Source: Borrelia puertoricensis (lineage in GTDB: Bacteria; Spirochaetota; Spirochaetia; Borreliales; Borreliaceae). From it: a stretch of 64,000 nucleotides of DNA. The stretch is taken from the NCBI RefSeq assembly GCF_023035875.1, contig NZ_CP075401.1, positions 1 to 64,000 on the forward strand, in the 5' to 3' direction. Positions 18,458-27,498 of the stretch are shown here, in pieces (the first letter of the stretch is position 1; each line of letters starts with the position of its first letter). The translations under genes and the position numbers were made by a program. The notes under the pieces were generated by a model, which was not told the DNA's origin, ran no database searches, and saw only the letters and a program-made list of their open reading frames with translations.

Positions 18458-19125
18458 TCATTTATTTTTAGCTTCAGGGGTCTGACTATCAATAGTTAAA
18501 GTACCCAATACTTTGTTTATTGCACTTACAGCTGCACCTTTAACTGCATCAGTATAATCAGGATTATCAGCAATATCAGCATTAGCAGCAAACAATTTAC
18601 CCGCACCATCATTATCGGTTCTTGTGGTAGAACTATTTTCTGCCTTTTTATCAGTAGCAGCATCATGTTTACCTTAATTTTAAGTACCACATCTACAATT
18701 GATTTCATTCCACTTACTAATTTATCAACATCACTACCAGCAACAGCACCAACTGCAGCAGCATTATTAGCAGTATCACCAAGCAGAAAATTGTCCTTAG
18801 TTACATCAGCAAGTTTAGTTAAAGCAGTAATTGCTTGTTCAAAGATATCACTAGAACTGTTAATTGCACTCTTAACAGCTTCAATTGTGCTGCTATTAGC
18901 ATTATTTACATTAGATATTTCACCTGATAGCTCTTTTAACTTATTCTTAGTAGTTGAAAGTCCATCACCTATAGTCTTAAAGTGTTCACCAACTTTACTT
19001 CTCTTGTCACCCGATTTAACTACTGTAAGTCCCAAAGCGTCTCCAATAGTATTACCAAAAATGCCAAAAACCTCTTGAAACCCATGTCCTATCTTGATAA
19101 GTAAATCAAAGAAAGTATTTTTAGC
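18458..19125 (-). pseudogene. vlp: Leaderless mosaic vlp: beta N-terminus, gamma C-terminus
   Basis: It opens A-K-N-T-F-F-D-L-L-I-K-I-G-H-G-F-Q-E-V-F-G, beta-type, without leader. After L-L-G-D-T-A-N-N-A-A-A-V it switches to gamma wording ([18 protein letters not shown]). An extra base in the following lysine run breaks the frame. The remaining gamma tail is shortened by internal deletions but can be read to I-D-S-Q-T-P-E-A-K-N-K and a TGA at 18458. It follows hairpin C of an alpha vlp, in the place usually held by a pure beta gene. Confidence 0.8.
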
Positions 19126-19172
19126 TTAAAAAGCCAATTTAACTTCTTAAGTTTGATTACAAACAAAAAATA

Positions 19173-19198
19173 AGGCAGACTTAGAGATAAGTTTGCCT
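19173..19198 (-). terminator. Hairpin C after alpha vlp
   Basis: AGGCA (19173-19177) and TGCCT (19194-19198), a shortened version of the alpha-type stem. Confidence 0.65.
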
Positions 19199-19238
19199 CC
19201 TAATATTAATTTTAAGTAATTAATTTAATTATCTATTT

Positions 19239-20312
19239 TTATTGCTGAGCTGCTTCTTTTGGAGCTCTTGCCTCATCTATTTTTTCTTTTGCTGTTTTAA
19301 GCACATTCTTTACTGTCTCTTTAATTATATCTTCTACTGCTACTAAAAGTTTATTTGCTGCGGTTATCCCTACGCCTTGTACTTCTTTCCCTCCCCCTGT
19401 AGCATTATCATCAGCACCTGCTGCTAATTTACCTGTCTTAACTAATGAACGTAACGCTATTCCTCCCGCTACAGCTGCTGCCTTTGAATTAGCACTATTT
19501 GATAGATTATCAGCTGATCCTCCCTTAGCAAACTTTAGTGCAGTTGTATTTGCATCTGCCGCAACTCCTAGCGCTTGATCATCTTCTTGTGATGCAACTA
19601 TTGAAGCTAATATTTCCTCACCACTTACTGTTGCTAGTATTGCTGCGGCTTTACCTGCATCTGTTGCTGTTGCAGCTCCATTTGTAGACAATATTTTAGC
19701 CCCATCCTTATTATCTGCACCTCCATTTGCTTGTAATGTTGTAATTCCAGCTTCTGGCTCTTTCACACCTTTTTCCTTTGCTGATTTTACTATCTCCTGC
19801 AAAGCCTTAAGAGCTTTCTTCAATTCATTATCAGCTGGTGTTGTGCCTTGCCCAGCATTACTTGCTGCATCGCCTACCTTGTCATTATCACCGATATCTT
19901 TTAAAGAATCTAAATGAGTTTTTAATGTGTTTAAAGTAGTCTTAGCAGAATCAACTGCATCCTTAATTACCTTGTTTAATAGGCTATCTTTATCAGAACC
20001 TGCTGTTGTTTTTACTGCTACCTTTTCTAATTCATCTGATGCTTGTCCAAGCTTATCACCTAGACTGTTAAAATAACTGGCTACATCACTCTTCTTTGTA
20101 TCTTTAGTTATTCTGAATCCTAATGTATCAGAGAGTAATTCTAAAAAAGAATAAAAAGCATTCTCAGCACTTCTACCTACATCCATGAGAACAGAACTTA
20201 AACTGCTGCCTCCTGTAGCAGCCCCACCACCATTAGCAGACTGATGTCCACTACCACAGCTAAGAAGTAAAAATAAAATCATTAATAACGCACATAAAGT
20301 AATTCTTTTCAT
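19239..20312 (-). CDS. vlp: Alpha-type Vlp, complete silent cassette
   Basis: 357 residues, MKRIT leader and Cys19, G-S-G-H-Q-S-A-N-G-G-G-A-A-T-G-G-S-S-L-S. The R-S-A-E-N-A-F-Y-S-F-L-E-L-L-S-D core and the C-terminal A-R-A-P-K-E-A-A-Q-Q are intact. G-F-R-I-T-K-D-T-K-K matches 9963 in one variable position. It follows the shortest bdr gene and is followed by hairpin C and the beta/gamma mosaic. Confidence 0.92.
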   Translation of the reverse strand: MKRITLCALLMILFLLLSCGSGHQSANGGGAATGGSSLSSVLMDVGRSAENAFYSFLELLSDTLGFRITKDTKKSDVASYFNSLGDKLGQASDELEKVAVKTTAGSDKDSLLNKVIKDAVDSAKTTLNTLKTHLDSLKDIGDNDKVGDAASNAGQGTTPADNELKKALKALQEIVKSAKEKGVKEPEAGITTLQANGGADNKDGAKILSTNGAATATDAGKAAAILATVSGEEILASIVASQEDDQALGVAADANTTALKFAKGGSADNLSNSANSKAAAVAGGIALRSLVKTGKLAAGADDNATGGGKEVQGVGITAANKLLVAVEDIIKETVKNVLKTAKEKIDEARAPKEAAQQ

Positions 20313-20521
20313 TATCACGTGCCTCCTTTTTACTCAAGGGTAGGCAAGATGGTTAACAAGATTTGAATAAAACAAAAACCAAAAATATAGGCAATATAAT
20401 CTTAAAGAGATTGATTATAATATCACAATTAAGAAGATTGATTGTTGTTAAGAAAAATTAAATAATTCTGTAAAAAAATAATTGATAGAAAATCAATTAA
20501 ATAAAGACTAATTAAATAAAT

Positions 20522-20902
20522 TTATTTCACTAATAATGACATTAATGCTAAGAATATTCCTATATTAAGGGTAATTAGAGTTCCAAACATCCAACCATGA
20601 AGTCTTAATGTGCTTTTAAGTTCCATTTTGTTAACATCAATCTTATTATCAAGTTCATTAAATTTAGTATCAATCTTAGTGTTAAGATTATTTTCAAGGT
20701 CTCTAATATCGGCTTGTAAAGTTTCTTCTACCTTTTCAAGCTTAAGGTTAAAAGTGGTCTCTAAATACTCAATATCTTTGTAAGTAAGCTCATTTTTATA
20801 ATATCTGTAAGACAGGTCAATAGCAATATCTCTATTTATACCAGCCTTAGTAAGTTCTGCTATAACCATTTGTTGAGTAATTACTGGTTGAGCAAGTCCC
20901 AT
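20522..20902 (-). CDS. bdr: Short Bdr protein
   Basis: 126 residues, the shortest of the six, same M-G-L-A-Q-P-V-I-T-Q-Q subtype as 12458 and 36019. The repeat region is cut to about one unit (N-T-K-I-D-T-K-F-N-E-L-D-N-K-I-D), then the membrane segment. It ends L-A-L-M-S-L-L-V-K rather than S-I-V-Y-S-L-L-N-K. Repeat-number change explains the length difference within this subtype. Confidence 0.92.
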   Translation of the reverse strand: MGLAQPVITQQMVIAELTKAGINRDIAIDLSYRYYKNELTYKDIEYLETTFNLKLEKVEETLQADIRDLENNLNTKIDTKFNELDNKIDVNKMELKSTLRLHGWMFGTLITLNIGIFLALMSLLVK

Positions 20903-20960
20903 AACAATCTCCTTATGTAATTATTATATAATATGTTAACTGTTATAGGAACCTTATGTT
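20903..20960 (-). promoter_or_regulatory. Conserved bdr upstream block
   Basis: Minus-strand TTATATAATAATTACATAAGGAG before the ATG region, as at the other bdr genes. Confidence 0.5.
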
Positions 20961-21119
20961 AATTAAATGTGATTTAAGAGAGTCCCTAAATATAAAATAA
21001 AGTATTTAGTCTATTTTCTTTAGTTTACCAAAAATCTTAAATGCAATATTACCATCAATCTGTTGTTAAAGAAATGCTATCAGTACTATTTAAATATGAG
21101 TATTATTACAGATAGTAAA

Positions 21120-21180
21120 AGGAAAACAATTCTTATGAGTAGAAGAGTTTTCCTTAAATGACTTTATTTAGTTATGTATT
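21120..21180 (-). terminator. Hairpin B after delta vlp
   Basis: AGGAAAAC (21120-21127) pairs with GTTTTCCT (21147-21154). Confidence 0.8.
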
Positions 21181-21196
21181 TGTTATTAATTCTTTA

Positions 21197-22213
21197 TTAT
21201 TTTCCACTAACTGTTGCATCTGTAGGCGTAGAAGAATCTGCAGACTTATCTTCTTGTGTAACTGTAACAAGAGCATCACTAATTGACTTTAATCCACTAT
21301 CAACAGTATTTCTAATAGCAATAATAAGGGTACTTAAAGTTTTACCAACAGCACTAGCAACAACACCATTAACTGCATGAGCAGATTTCTCTTCATTATT
21401 CTTAGCAGTAAATTTACCATCCTTAGCCATTGCCCGAAGTGCAATCCCAGCAGCAATAACTGCGTCCTTTTGTGCTACTGCCTCTTTAATTTCTTTTTTG
21501 TCATCTTTAGCCGGAGCAATAGCAATCTCAGCTGCATCTGTAGCTTTTTCAATTCCTTCAGCATCATTAACTTTAGGATCTTCTTTGGATTTAGCAATAG
21601 CTTGCAAAATGTCAGCCCCAGTTACAGCCCCAATAGAAGCACTAGCTGCAGCAGCTTCAGCTTCTTGAGCTCTATCATCATCTTTCTTTGCAAAAAGTTT
21701 ACCAATTGATTTTTTTTCAGCTTCTGCAGTCTTAGTAGCAGTGGGATCTCCTTCTTTATCTTTTAAAACTACATCAACAATAATTTTAATCCCTTTAACA
21801 AGTGAATTTACACTTGCAACATCTGCTGCTACAGCATCTTGATTGTGTACAGCATTCCCAATAACAGTATCAGTTGTAGCCCCTTTTGATGCCTCCTTTG
21901 CTCCTTCTGCAATTTTATCTAATGTATCAGTAATAAACGTATCAACAACTTCCTTTATCTTTACATAATTTCCGTTCTTAGCAACCTCCTCTTGTAACTT
22001 CTTTTTAACAGATGTCATAGTGTTTTCAATATCAGTAAAATACTTCCCAATATCGCTCTTTTTAGTGTCAGCTTTAATACCAAAGGCCCCAGCAACCATA
22101 TCACTAAGTGAAGTAAAAACATCTAAGAACCCTTTACCTAAATTAGCAATAGAGTTTAAGAATGTGGTTTTAGGATCCTCAGCACTAATACTACCACTCC
22201 CACAACTAAGAAA
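21197..22213 (-). CDS. vlp: Leaderless delta-type vlp, frame otherwise open
   Basis: Reading starts at the end of the signal (I-I-F-L-S-C-G-S-G-S-I-S-A-E-D-P) with no start codon nearby; the first internal ATG is inside S-D-M-V-A-G at 22099. From there the frame is open to the tail D-S-S-T-P-T-D-A-T-V-S-G-K. It follows vsp 22441-23076 and hairpin A. It cannot make a lipoprotein without being joined to a leader. Confidence 0.85.
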   Translation of the reverse strand, partial: FLSCGSGSISAEDPKTTFLNSIANLGKGFLDVFTSLSDMVAGAFGIKADTKKSDIGKYFTDIENTMTSVKKKLQEEVAKNGNYVKIKEVVDTFITDTLDKIAEGAKEASKGATTDTVIGNAVHNQDAVAADVASVNSLVKGIKIIVDVVLKDKEGDPTATKTAEAEKKSIGKLFAKKDDDRAQEAEAAAASASIGAVTGADILQAIAKSKEDPKVNDAEGIEKATDAAEIAIAPAKDDKKEIKEAVAQKDAVIAAGIALRAMAKDGKFTAKNNEEKSAHAVNGVVASAVGKTLSTLIIAIRNTVDSGLKSISDALVTVTQEDKSADSSTPTDATVSGK

Positions 22214-22339
22214 TATAATAAGTAATCTAAGTTATTATTAAGAGATAAAATAAGATAAAATCAATGCATAAATATAAATCTAAAATTGATAAGTAATCAA
22301 AAAAAGTATAATAAAGTAGTAAAGAAAGAATAAAGAAAC

Positions 22340-22369
22340 AAAAAAAGCTAAGAGAAGCAAACTCCTAGC
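22340..22369 (-). terminator. Hairpin A after vsp
   Basis: GCTAAGAG (22347-22354) and CTCCTAGC (22362-22369) with an A-run on the plus-strand side. Confidence 0.8.
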
Positions 22370-22440
22370 TTATTATTTATAGACTTTATTTTATCAGACA
22401 ATTATCTTTTCTTACAATAAATAATTTAATTATTCATCCC

Positions 22441-23076
22441 TTAGGTGTTAAAGGGTTTAAAAGGAGTTGTAAGAGCACTAATTGCAGCTGTTACTGCAGC
22501 TTCAGCTGATGTTAACAACGCATCTACTGCTGTGTTAAGCTCACCAAGTTCTTTGGCTCCTTTATCTCCATTAGGCTGATTAGTTCTATCTATAGCTTTT
22601 TGTGCATCATCATCACCAACCTCATTTTTCCCAAGATCATTATGATTATCTTTCAATTTTCCTAAGAATGTCTCAGCTTTATTCTTAACCTCAGTAATCT
22701 TGGTTTTAACCTCATTAGAAACTCCATTTTGTTTCTCTAATTTTTCTAATCTAGTTTTTACAGCTGATACTACACTATGCACTCCTGCAATTAAGGATCC
22801 ATTCTTACCCACTTCATTTTCCAAAGTACCATCATCTTTAATTTTCTTCCCAATAGCCTTAGCGAGCTCATCAATAGACTTAACTAAGGTATGAACGTCT
22901 TTAACATCTTTAGCAAAATCTACAGAGTCTTTTATGTTCTTAGTTATTGTAACTAGGTCAATAAGAGTACCATCAGATTTAGCAGCCTGCCCATCTTTAG
23001 TAGCATTCCCAGAAGTATTACAAGAGCTAAGTAAAAATAAAGTCATTAATAATGCACATAAAGTAATTCTTTTCAT
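22441..23076 (-). CDS. vsp: Vsp, complete silent cassette
   Basis: 211 residues, MKRIT leader, Cys19, then [25 protein letters not shown], a second vsp N-terminal type in this window (also 24399, 36857, 40131; first part of 53835). The tail is S-A-L-T-T-P-F-K-P-F-N-T, longer than usual. Standard AAGGAGG and CACGTG spacing. Confidence 0.93.
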   Translation of the reverse strand: MKRITLCALLMTLFLLSSCNTSGNATKDGQAAKSDGTLIDLVTITKNIKDSVDFAKDVKDVHTLVKSIDELAKAIGKKIKDDGTLENEVGKNGSLIAGVHSVVSAVKTRLEKLEKQNGVSNEVKTKITEVKNKAETFLGKLKDNHNDLGKNEVGDDDAQKAIDRTNQPNGDKGAKELGELNTAVDALLTSAEAAVTAAISALTTPFKPFNT

Positions 23077-23123
23077 TATCACGTGCCTCCTTATTACCTC
23101 AAGAAAGGTCAGATACAGATCAA

Positions 23124-23195
23124 AGGAAAACGATTCTCATGAAGAGAAAAGAATTTTTCTCAAATGACTTTATTTAGTTATGTATATTGTTATTA
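23124..23195 (-). terminator. Hairpin B, degenerate, after gamma vlp
   Basis: AGGAAAAC (23124-23131) faces a weakened arm at 23151-23160; the downstream block AAATAAAGTCATTTG is intact. Confidence 0.65.
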
Positions 23196-23213
23196 ATTCT
23201 TTAGTCCTGACCA

Positions 23214-24204
23214 TTAGTTTTTCTTAGTTCCAGGGGTCTGATTATCAGTAGTTAAAGAAGTAAAATCAGGATTAATATTCATAGCATCTTTAACGGTTTT
23301 AAGGCCTGAGTCAATTGTTTCTCTTATAGCAATAGTTAAAGTACCTAATGATTTAGTAACAGCACTTACAGTTGCACCTTTCACTGCAGGGGCATAATCA
23401 TTATCAGCAGCACTAGGACCAGCAAATTTACCATTCTTAGCCATAGCTGTTAAAGCTATAGCACCTGCTAATAGTTCCATCTTTAGCATTAGCCTTAGCA
23501 GCATTAGTAGAAGTCTCACTACCATCCTTAACAATAGCTCTTAAAATGTCAGCACCAGTTACTGCACCAACAGATTTAGAAGCATCAGCTGATGATTTCT
23601 TTGCATTATCAGCGGCTCCGGCATTATCGTTAGCAAATAATTTACCTGCTTCACCATCACCATTAGCGGTTCTTGCGATAGAACCGTCTTCTGCCTTTTT
23701 ATCAGTACCAGCATCATGTTTACCTTCTTTAAGTACCACGTCTACAATTGATTTAATACCCTTTACTAATTTATCGACTTCGGTACCAGTAACACCACCA
23801 GAATCCTGAGCAACAACATTACCAAGCAGGTCATCACCTGTAGTACCAATAGCCTCACTAGCAGTTTTAGCACCATCAATTATCTTACTAAGTGTTTCAC
23901 TAACTAGTTTGTTAACGGCGGTTTCAGTTGTAGAAGCATTAGGATTACTCTCAGATTTCATGTCTTCTACAATTTTCTCAAGGGATATCTTAGTAGATGA
24001 AACAGTATCCTGAACAGTTTTAAAGTAAACTGCAACATCAGACTTTTTAGTAGTAGTATTAAACCCTAAAACACCTCCAACTATATCAGCAAGAGAAGCG
24101 AAAACATTTAAGAAATCATTACCTAAACTAATAATAGATTTTAAGAACCTACTCTGAGAATCTTCCACCTTAATATTACCACTTCCACAGCTAAGAAGTA
24201 AAAA
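23214..24204 (-). pseudogene. vlp: Leaderless gamma vlp, frameshifted
   Basis: It opens [18 protein letters not shown] without start. Gamma core [16 protein letters not shown] is present. An extra base near 23470 (ATTAGCAGG for ATTGCAGG) breaks the frame in K-D-G-T-I-A-G. The C-terminus is P-G-T-K-K-N. It follows vsp 24399-25019. Confidence 0.85.
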
Positions 24205-24289
24205 TAAGTAATATAAATTATTATTAAGTTATAAAACAAGTTAAAGTCAATGCAATTGTAAAGGAAGTAAAGAAAAAAAATAAAAAAGG

Positions 24290-24319
24290 AAAAAAAGCTA
24301 AGAGAAGAATACTCCTAGC
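24290..24319 (-). terminator. Hairpin A after vsp
   Basis: GCTAAGAG (24297-24304) and CTCCTAGC (24312-24319), A-run on the plus strand. Confidence 0.8.
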
Positions 24320-24398
24320 TTATTATTTATAGACTTTATTTTATAAAAAAATAACGATTGATTAAAAATTAATCTTATAATAACAATTTATCTCTTAG

Positions 24399-25019
24399 TT
24401 AAGGTTTAGCAGAAGTTGTAAGTGCATTAATTGCAGCTGTTACTGCATCATTAGCATCCTTTAACAACGCATCAATAGCTGTATTAAGCTCACCAAGCTC
24501 TTTAGCTCCTTTAGATTTATCAGCATTGTTTGTAACAAGAGCCTTCTTTGTATCATCATCAGAAGCATTTTCTTTACCCAGATCAGCATTTGCACCTTTC
24601 ACTGTAGTTAAAAATGCTGTACTTGCTGTTTTAGCGACAGTAATCTTTGCCTTCAAATCACTAGAGAGGCCAACTTTTCCTGCTAATGTTCCTAATTTAG
24701 TATCCACAGCTTCTATCACACTATATGCTCCAGCAATTAAAGATCCATTATGAGCATTTTCGGTAGTAAGTCCATTAGCATCAATCTTTTTCCCAATAGC
24801 CTTAGCTAGTGCATCAATGGACTTAACTAAAGTATGAATTTCTGTAACACCCTTAGCAAAAGCAACAGCATCAGTTATGTTATTAGTTATTGTAACTAGG
24901 TCAATAATAGTGCCATCAGATCTAGCCGCCTGCCCATCTTTAGTAGCAGCGCCTGAAGTATTACAAGAACTAAGTAAAAATAAAGTCATTAATAACGCAC
25001 ATAAAGTAATTCTTTTCAT
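24399..25019 (-). CDS. vsp: Vsp, complete silent cassette
   Basis: 206 residues, MKRIT leader and Cys19; [22 protein letters not shown]. The R for K in the otherwise fixed A-K-S-D-G word is unique here. The helical core has [13 protein letters not shown] and the tail is A-L-T-T-S-A-K-P. The leader region reads CACATGATAATG, one base off the CACGTG consensus. Confidence 0.93.
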   Translation of the reverse strand: MKRITLCALLMTLFLLSSCNTSGAATKDGQAARSDGTIIDLVTITNNITDAVAFAKGVTEIHTLVKSIDALAKAIGKKIDANGLTTENAHNGSLIAGAYSVIEAVDTKLGTLAGKVGLSSDLKAKITVAKTASTAFLTTVKGANADLGKENASDDDTKKALVTNNADKSKGAKELGELNTAIDALLKDANDAVTAAINALTTSAKP

Positions 25020-25065
25020 TATCATGTGCCTCCTTATTACCTCAGGGAGGCAAGATATAGATAAA

Positions 25066-25125
25066 AGGAAAACGGTTCTCATGAAGAGAGAAGAGTTTTC
25101 CTAAAATAACTTTATTTAGTTATGT
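25066..25125 (-). terminator. Hairpin B after delta vlp
   Basis: AGGAAAAC (25066-25073) pairs with GTTTTCCT (25095-25102). Confidence 0.8.
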
Positions 25126-25139
25126 TTATTAATAATTTT

Positions 25140-26129
25140 TTATTGCTTCTGTCCACTAGCTGTTGCGTCTGCAGGTGTAGTAGAATCTGCAGATTTATCT
25201 TCTTGTGTAACTGTAGCAAGAGCTTCACTAATTGTCTTTAAACCACTATCAACAGTATTCCTAATAGCAATAATAAGAGTACTTAAAGTCTTACCAACAG
25301 CACTTGCAGCAACTCCTTTAGCAGACTCAGCTTCAGTTTTATTTGCAGCAGTATCCTTAACAATAAATTTACCATCCTTAGCCATTGCCCGCAGTGCAAT
25401 AGCTGCCGCAATAATTGCATCTTTCTTTGCTGAATCTCCAAGTTGATCCTCATTAGCAGTAGCAGTACCCTTAGCTAAAGCCAGAGCAGCTGCATCCGTA
25501 GCCTCACTAACTTTACCACCTTTAGTAGCACTAGGATCAGCAGCAGCAATAGCTTTTAGAATGTCAGCCCCGGTTACAGCGCCTATTGATGCACTAGCAG
25601 CCGCTACATGTTTCTCTTCAGCTCCCTTACTATCAGCAGTAGTCTCAGCTCCAAATAACTTACCAATATTCTTTTTATCATCATCAACTGGGGTAGTTTT
25701 ATCTGCTTGTGCATCACCATCTTTTAAAACCAAATCAACAATTTCTTTAATCCCTTTAACAAGGTTCTTTACACTTTCGGCAGCAGGACCATCACTAGCA
25801 GCATTAGATCTGACAACCTCACTAATAGGATTACCTGCAGCACCACTAGCAACTGTCTTAGCCCCATCAGCAATTTTATCTAATGTGTTAGTGATAAACG
25901 TATCAACGACTGTCTTAAGTTTTAAGTAATTCCCATTCTTAGCAACTTCCTCTTGTAACTTCTTTTTAACTGTATTCATTGCTGTCTCAATAGAAGTAAA
26001 GTATTTGCCTATATCAGATTTCTTAGTCTCAGCCTTAATTCCAAAAGCAACAGTAATCATATCAGAAAGTGAAGTAAAAACATCTAAGAACCCTTTACCT
26101 AAATTAGCAATAGAAGTTAAGAATATGGT
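25140..26129 (-). CDS. vlp: 5'-truncated delta vlp at inner edge of left arm
   Basis: Vlp homology begins at T-I-F-L-T-S-I-A-N-L-G-K-G, so the lipobox and about the first 28 residues are absent. Upstream is an unrelated reading frame that enters in phase (C-I-A-Y-P before T-I-F-L). The frame then runs to a normal tail T-T-P-A-D-A-T-A-S-G-Q-K-Q. This is the centre-proximal breakpoint of the archive. Confidence 0.85.
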   Translation of the reverse strand, partial: TIFLTSIANLGKGFLDVFTSLSDMITVAFGIKAETKKSDIGKYFTSIETAMNTVKKKLQEEVAKNGNYLKLKTVVDTFITNTLDKIADGAKTVASGAAGNPISEVVRSNAASDGPAAESVKNLVKGIKEIVDLVLKDGDAQADKTTPVDDDKKNIGKLFGAETTADSKGAEEKHVAAASASIGAVTGADILKAIAAADPSATKGGKVSEATDAAALALAKGTATANEDQLGDSAKKDAIIAAAIALRAMAKDGKFIVKDTAANKTEAESAKGVAASAVGKTLSTLIIAIRNTVDSGLKTISEALATVTQEDKSADSTTPADATASGQKQ

Positions 26130-26402
26130 CGGATATGCTATGCATGAACCTACAAGCTGAGATAATGTATTTTGATTCTTTACTCCTAGAGAAGAAAACT
26201 CTTCTGTGTAAATAAGCGTATCAAATGACTCTCTATATTCACTCTTGGGACTGTAAAATGTTGTTGTAATAATATTAACTAAATCACCATCAAAATTTTT
26301 TATAGTTGGACATTATATAAAATAAATATCTAGATTATTGCTTTTTATAACATTCTTTATTTCTCTGATTATCTCATTAAAATCTTGATACTTATATTCC
26401 AT
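26130..26402 (-). pseudogene. Phage-like gene fragment, interrupted
   Basis: From the ATG at 26402 it reads M-E-Y-K-Y-Q-D-F-N-E-I-I-R-E-I, has an in-frame TAA at 26313-26315 (I-Y-F-I-stop-C-P), then continues K-N-F-D-G-D-L-V-N-I-I-T-T-T-F-Y-S-P and L-S-Q-L-V-G-S-C-I-A-Y-P before running into the truncated vlp. I do not recognise the family. Its overlap with the next small gene (start inside G-Y-G-I) is phage-like packing, compatible with a cp32-type remnant. Confidence 0.5.
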
Positions 26403-26574
26403 ATCCATTAAGGTTCTTAGCAACACTACTTAAATTCACACGTAAACTGTAGAGAGACTTTAGAAAGTTTATCCTTGCTTGATTTGCATTTTCTACTGAA
26501 CTTTGCTCATTTATTATTATATCTGTTACTTTTCTTTTTGCTTGTTTATTTAGTTTCTTAACTGTTTTACACAT
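26392..26574 (-). CDS. Small basic protein, possibly phage-derived
   Basis: 60 residues, M-C-K-T-V-K-K-L-N-K-Q-A-K-R-K-V, basic and helix-prone, ending L-N-G-Y-G-I. It overlaps the start of the next minus-strand frame by 11 bases. Family not recognised; no signal or membrane segment. Confidence 0.45.
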   Translation of the reverse strand: MCKTVKKLNKQAKRKVTDIIINEQSSVENANQARINFLKSLYSLRVNLSSVAKNLNGYGI

Positions 26575-26614
26575 TCTAGTTTTTTATTTTATATTTTATT
26601 TCTTGTCATATTTA

Positions 26615-26664
26615 ATCTCCTTGTTTTTGATATAACAAAAGAGTTATATCAAAAACAAGGAGAT
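26615..26664. repeat. 22-bp perfect inverted repeat at partition locus
   Basis: Arms 26615-26636 and 26643-26664 are exact reverse complements with a six-base spacer. Each arm contains ACAAGGAGAT on one strand. It lies between the left archive side and the partition genes; such repeats accompany Borrelia replication and partition loci. Confidence 0.75.
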
Positions 26665-26721
26665 GCCAAATTTTTTGCTATAAATTATATATTTATTAAA
26701 ATTTTAATAAAATTAGTTTAC

Positions 26722-26755
26722 TTACTAGTAATAATTAAGCTATTATTACTAGTAA
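26722..26755. promoter_or_regulatory. 14-bp inverted repeat before first partition gene
   Basis: TTACTAGTAATAAT (26722-26735) and its exact complement ATTATTACTAGTAA (26742-26755), spacer six. It ends 22 bases before the ATG at 26778, so it is a likely operator or origin element of the partition operon. Confidence 0.65.
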
Positions 26756-26777
26756 TAGAACTACATAGGAGATTTAA

Positions 26778-27482
26778 ATGAATAGCAATGCAAAGGCACT
26801 GTCCTACATAAAACCATTAAAGGACTATCATAATAGATATTACAAAATACTATCAATACTTAGATACTTTCAGAATAAGGCAATTAAGTATAATCAAACA
26901 TTCATTCTAAATACATTAAACATTTTTCTACTTAAAGATAGTCTTAAACAAATTACACTTAGAACCTTAAGAAAAGATTTAACATTTCTATGCAATAAAG
27001 GCATTATTAAAAAAACTTTATTAAGACTAGGAGAAGGAAATGGCTCATACATAAGATATACAGTAACTAAATACAGTGTTAAAAACCTAAAAAGACTACT
27101 TAAAGCTCAACAAGAAATCATCGAACATGATGCTAATAAAGTATTCATATTTACAAAAGAAACACAAAAAAAACCCTTCAAAAATAGGAGGTTTAAAATT
27201 TTTAAATCTAAAAATGCAACTAAAAATGTCAGTCATAATATAACTAATAATAAATATATAAATAATAAAGAAAAAATAGAAAAAGAAAGTAAAAATAAGA
27301 TAATAAACAATACAGATTATCTAATAAAAAATGTGTCTAAATGGAAAACAATGAGATACTTAGACAAAATAGAAGCAAATGCAAACAAAAAAAGATATGA
27401 AAAAAGCGTAATAAGCACAAAAGAATGGTTGGAGGTCTTGAAAATTGAAAATAACCCTAACAAAGGTATAGAAAAAAAATAA
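26778..27482 (+). CDS. PF57-like plasmid maintenance/replication protein (Borrelia ORF-A family)
   Basis: 234 residues. The N-terminal half (Y-I-K-P-L-K-D-Y-H-N-R-Y-Y-K-I-L, then T-L-R-T-L-R-K-D-L-T-F-L-C-N-K-G-I-I-K-K and G-S-Y-I-R-Y) matches the PF57/62 proteins that open Borrelia partition clusters and are thought to act in replication initiation. The second half is Lys/Asn-rich. The ATG follows TAGGAG. It starts a four-gene plus-strand cluster with close spacing. Confidence 0.85.
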   Translation: MNSNAKALSYIKPLKDYHNRYYKILSILRYFQNKAIKYNQTFILNTLNIFLLKDSLKQITLRTLRKDLTFLCNKGIIKKTLLRLGEGNGSYIRYTVTKYSVKNLKRLLKAQQEIIEHDANKVFIFTKETQKKPFKNRRFKIFKSKNATKNVSHNITNNKYINNKEKIEKESKNKIINNTDYLIKNVSKWKTMRYLDKIEANANKKRYEKSVISTKEWLEVLKIENNPNKGIEKK

Positions 27483-27498
27483 GTTTTAAGGAAATAAC

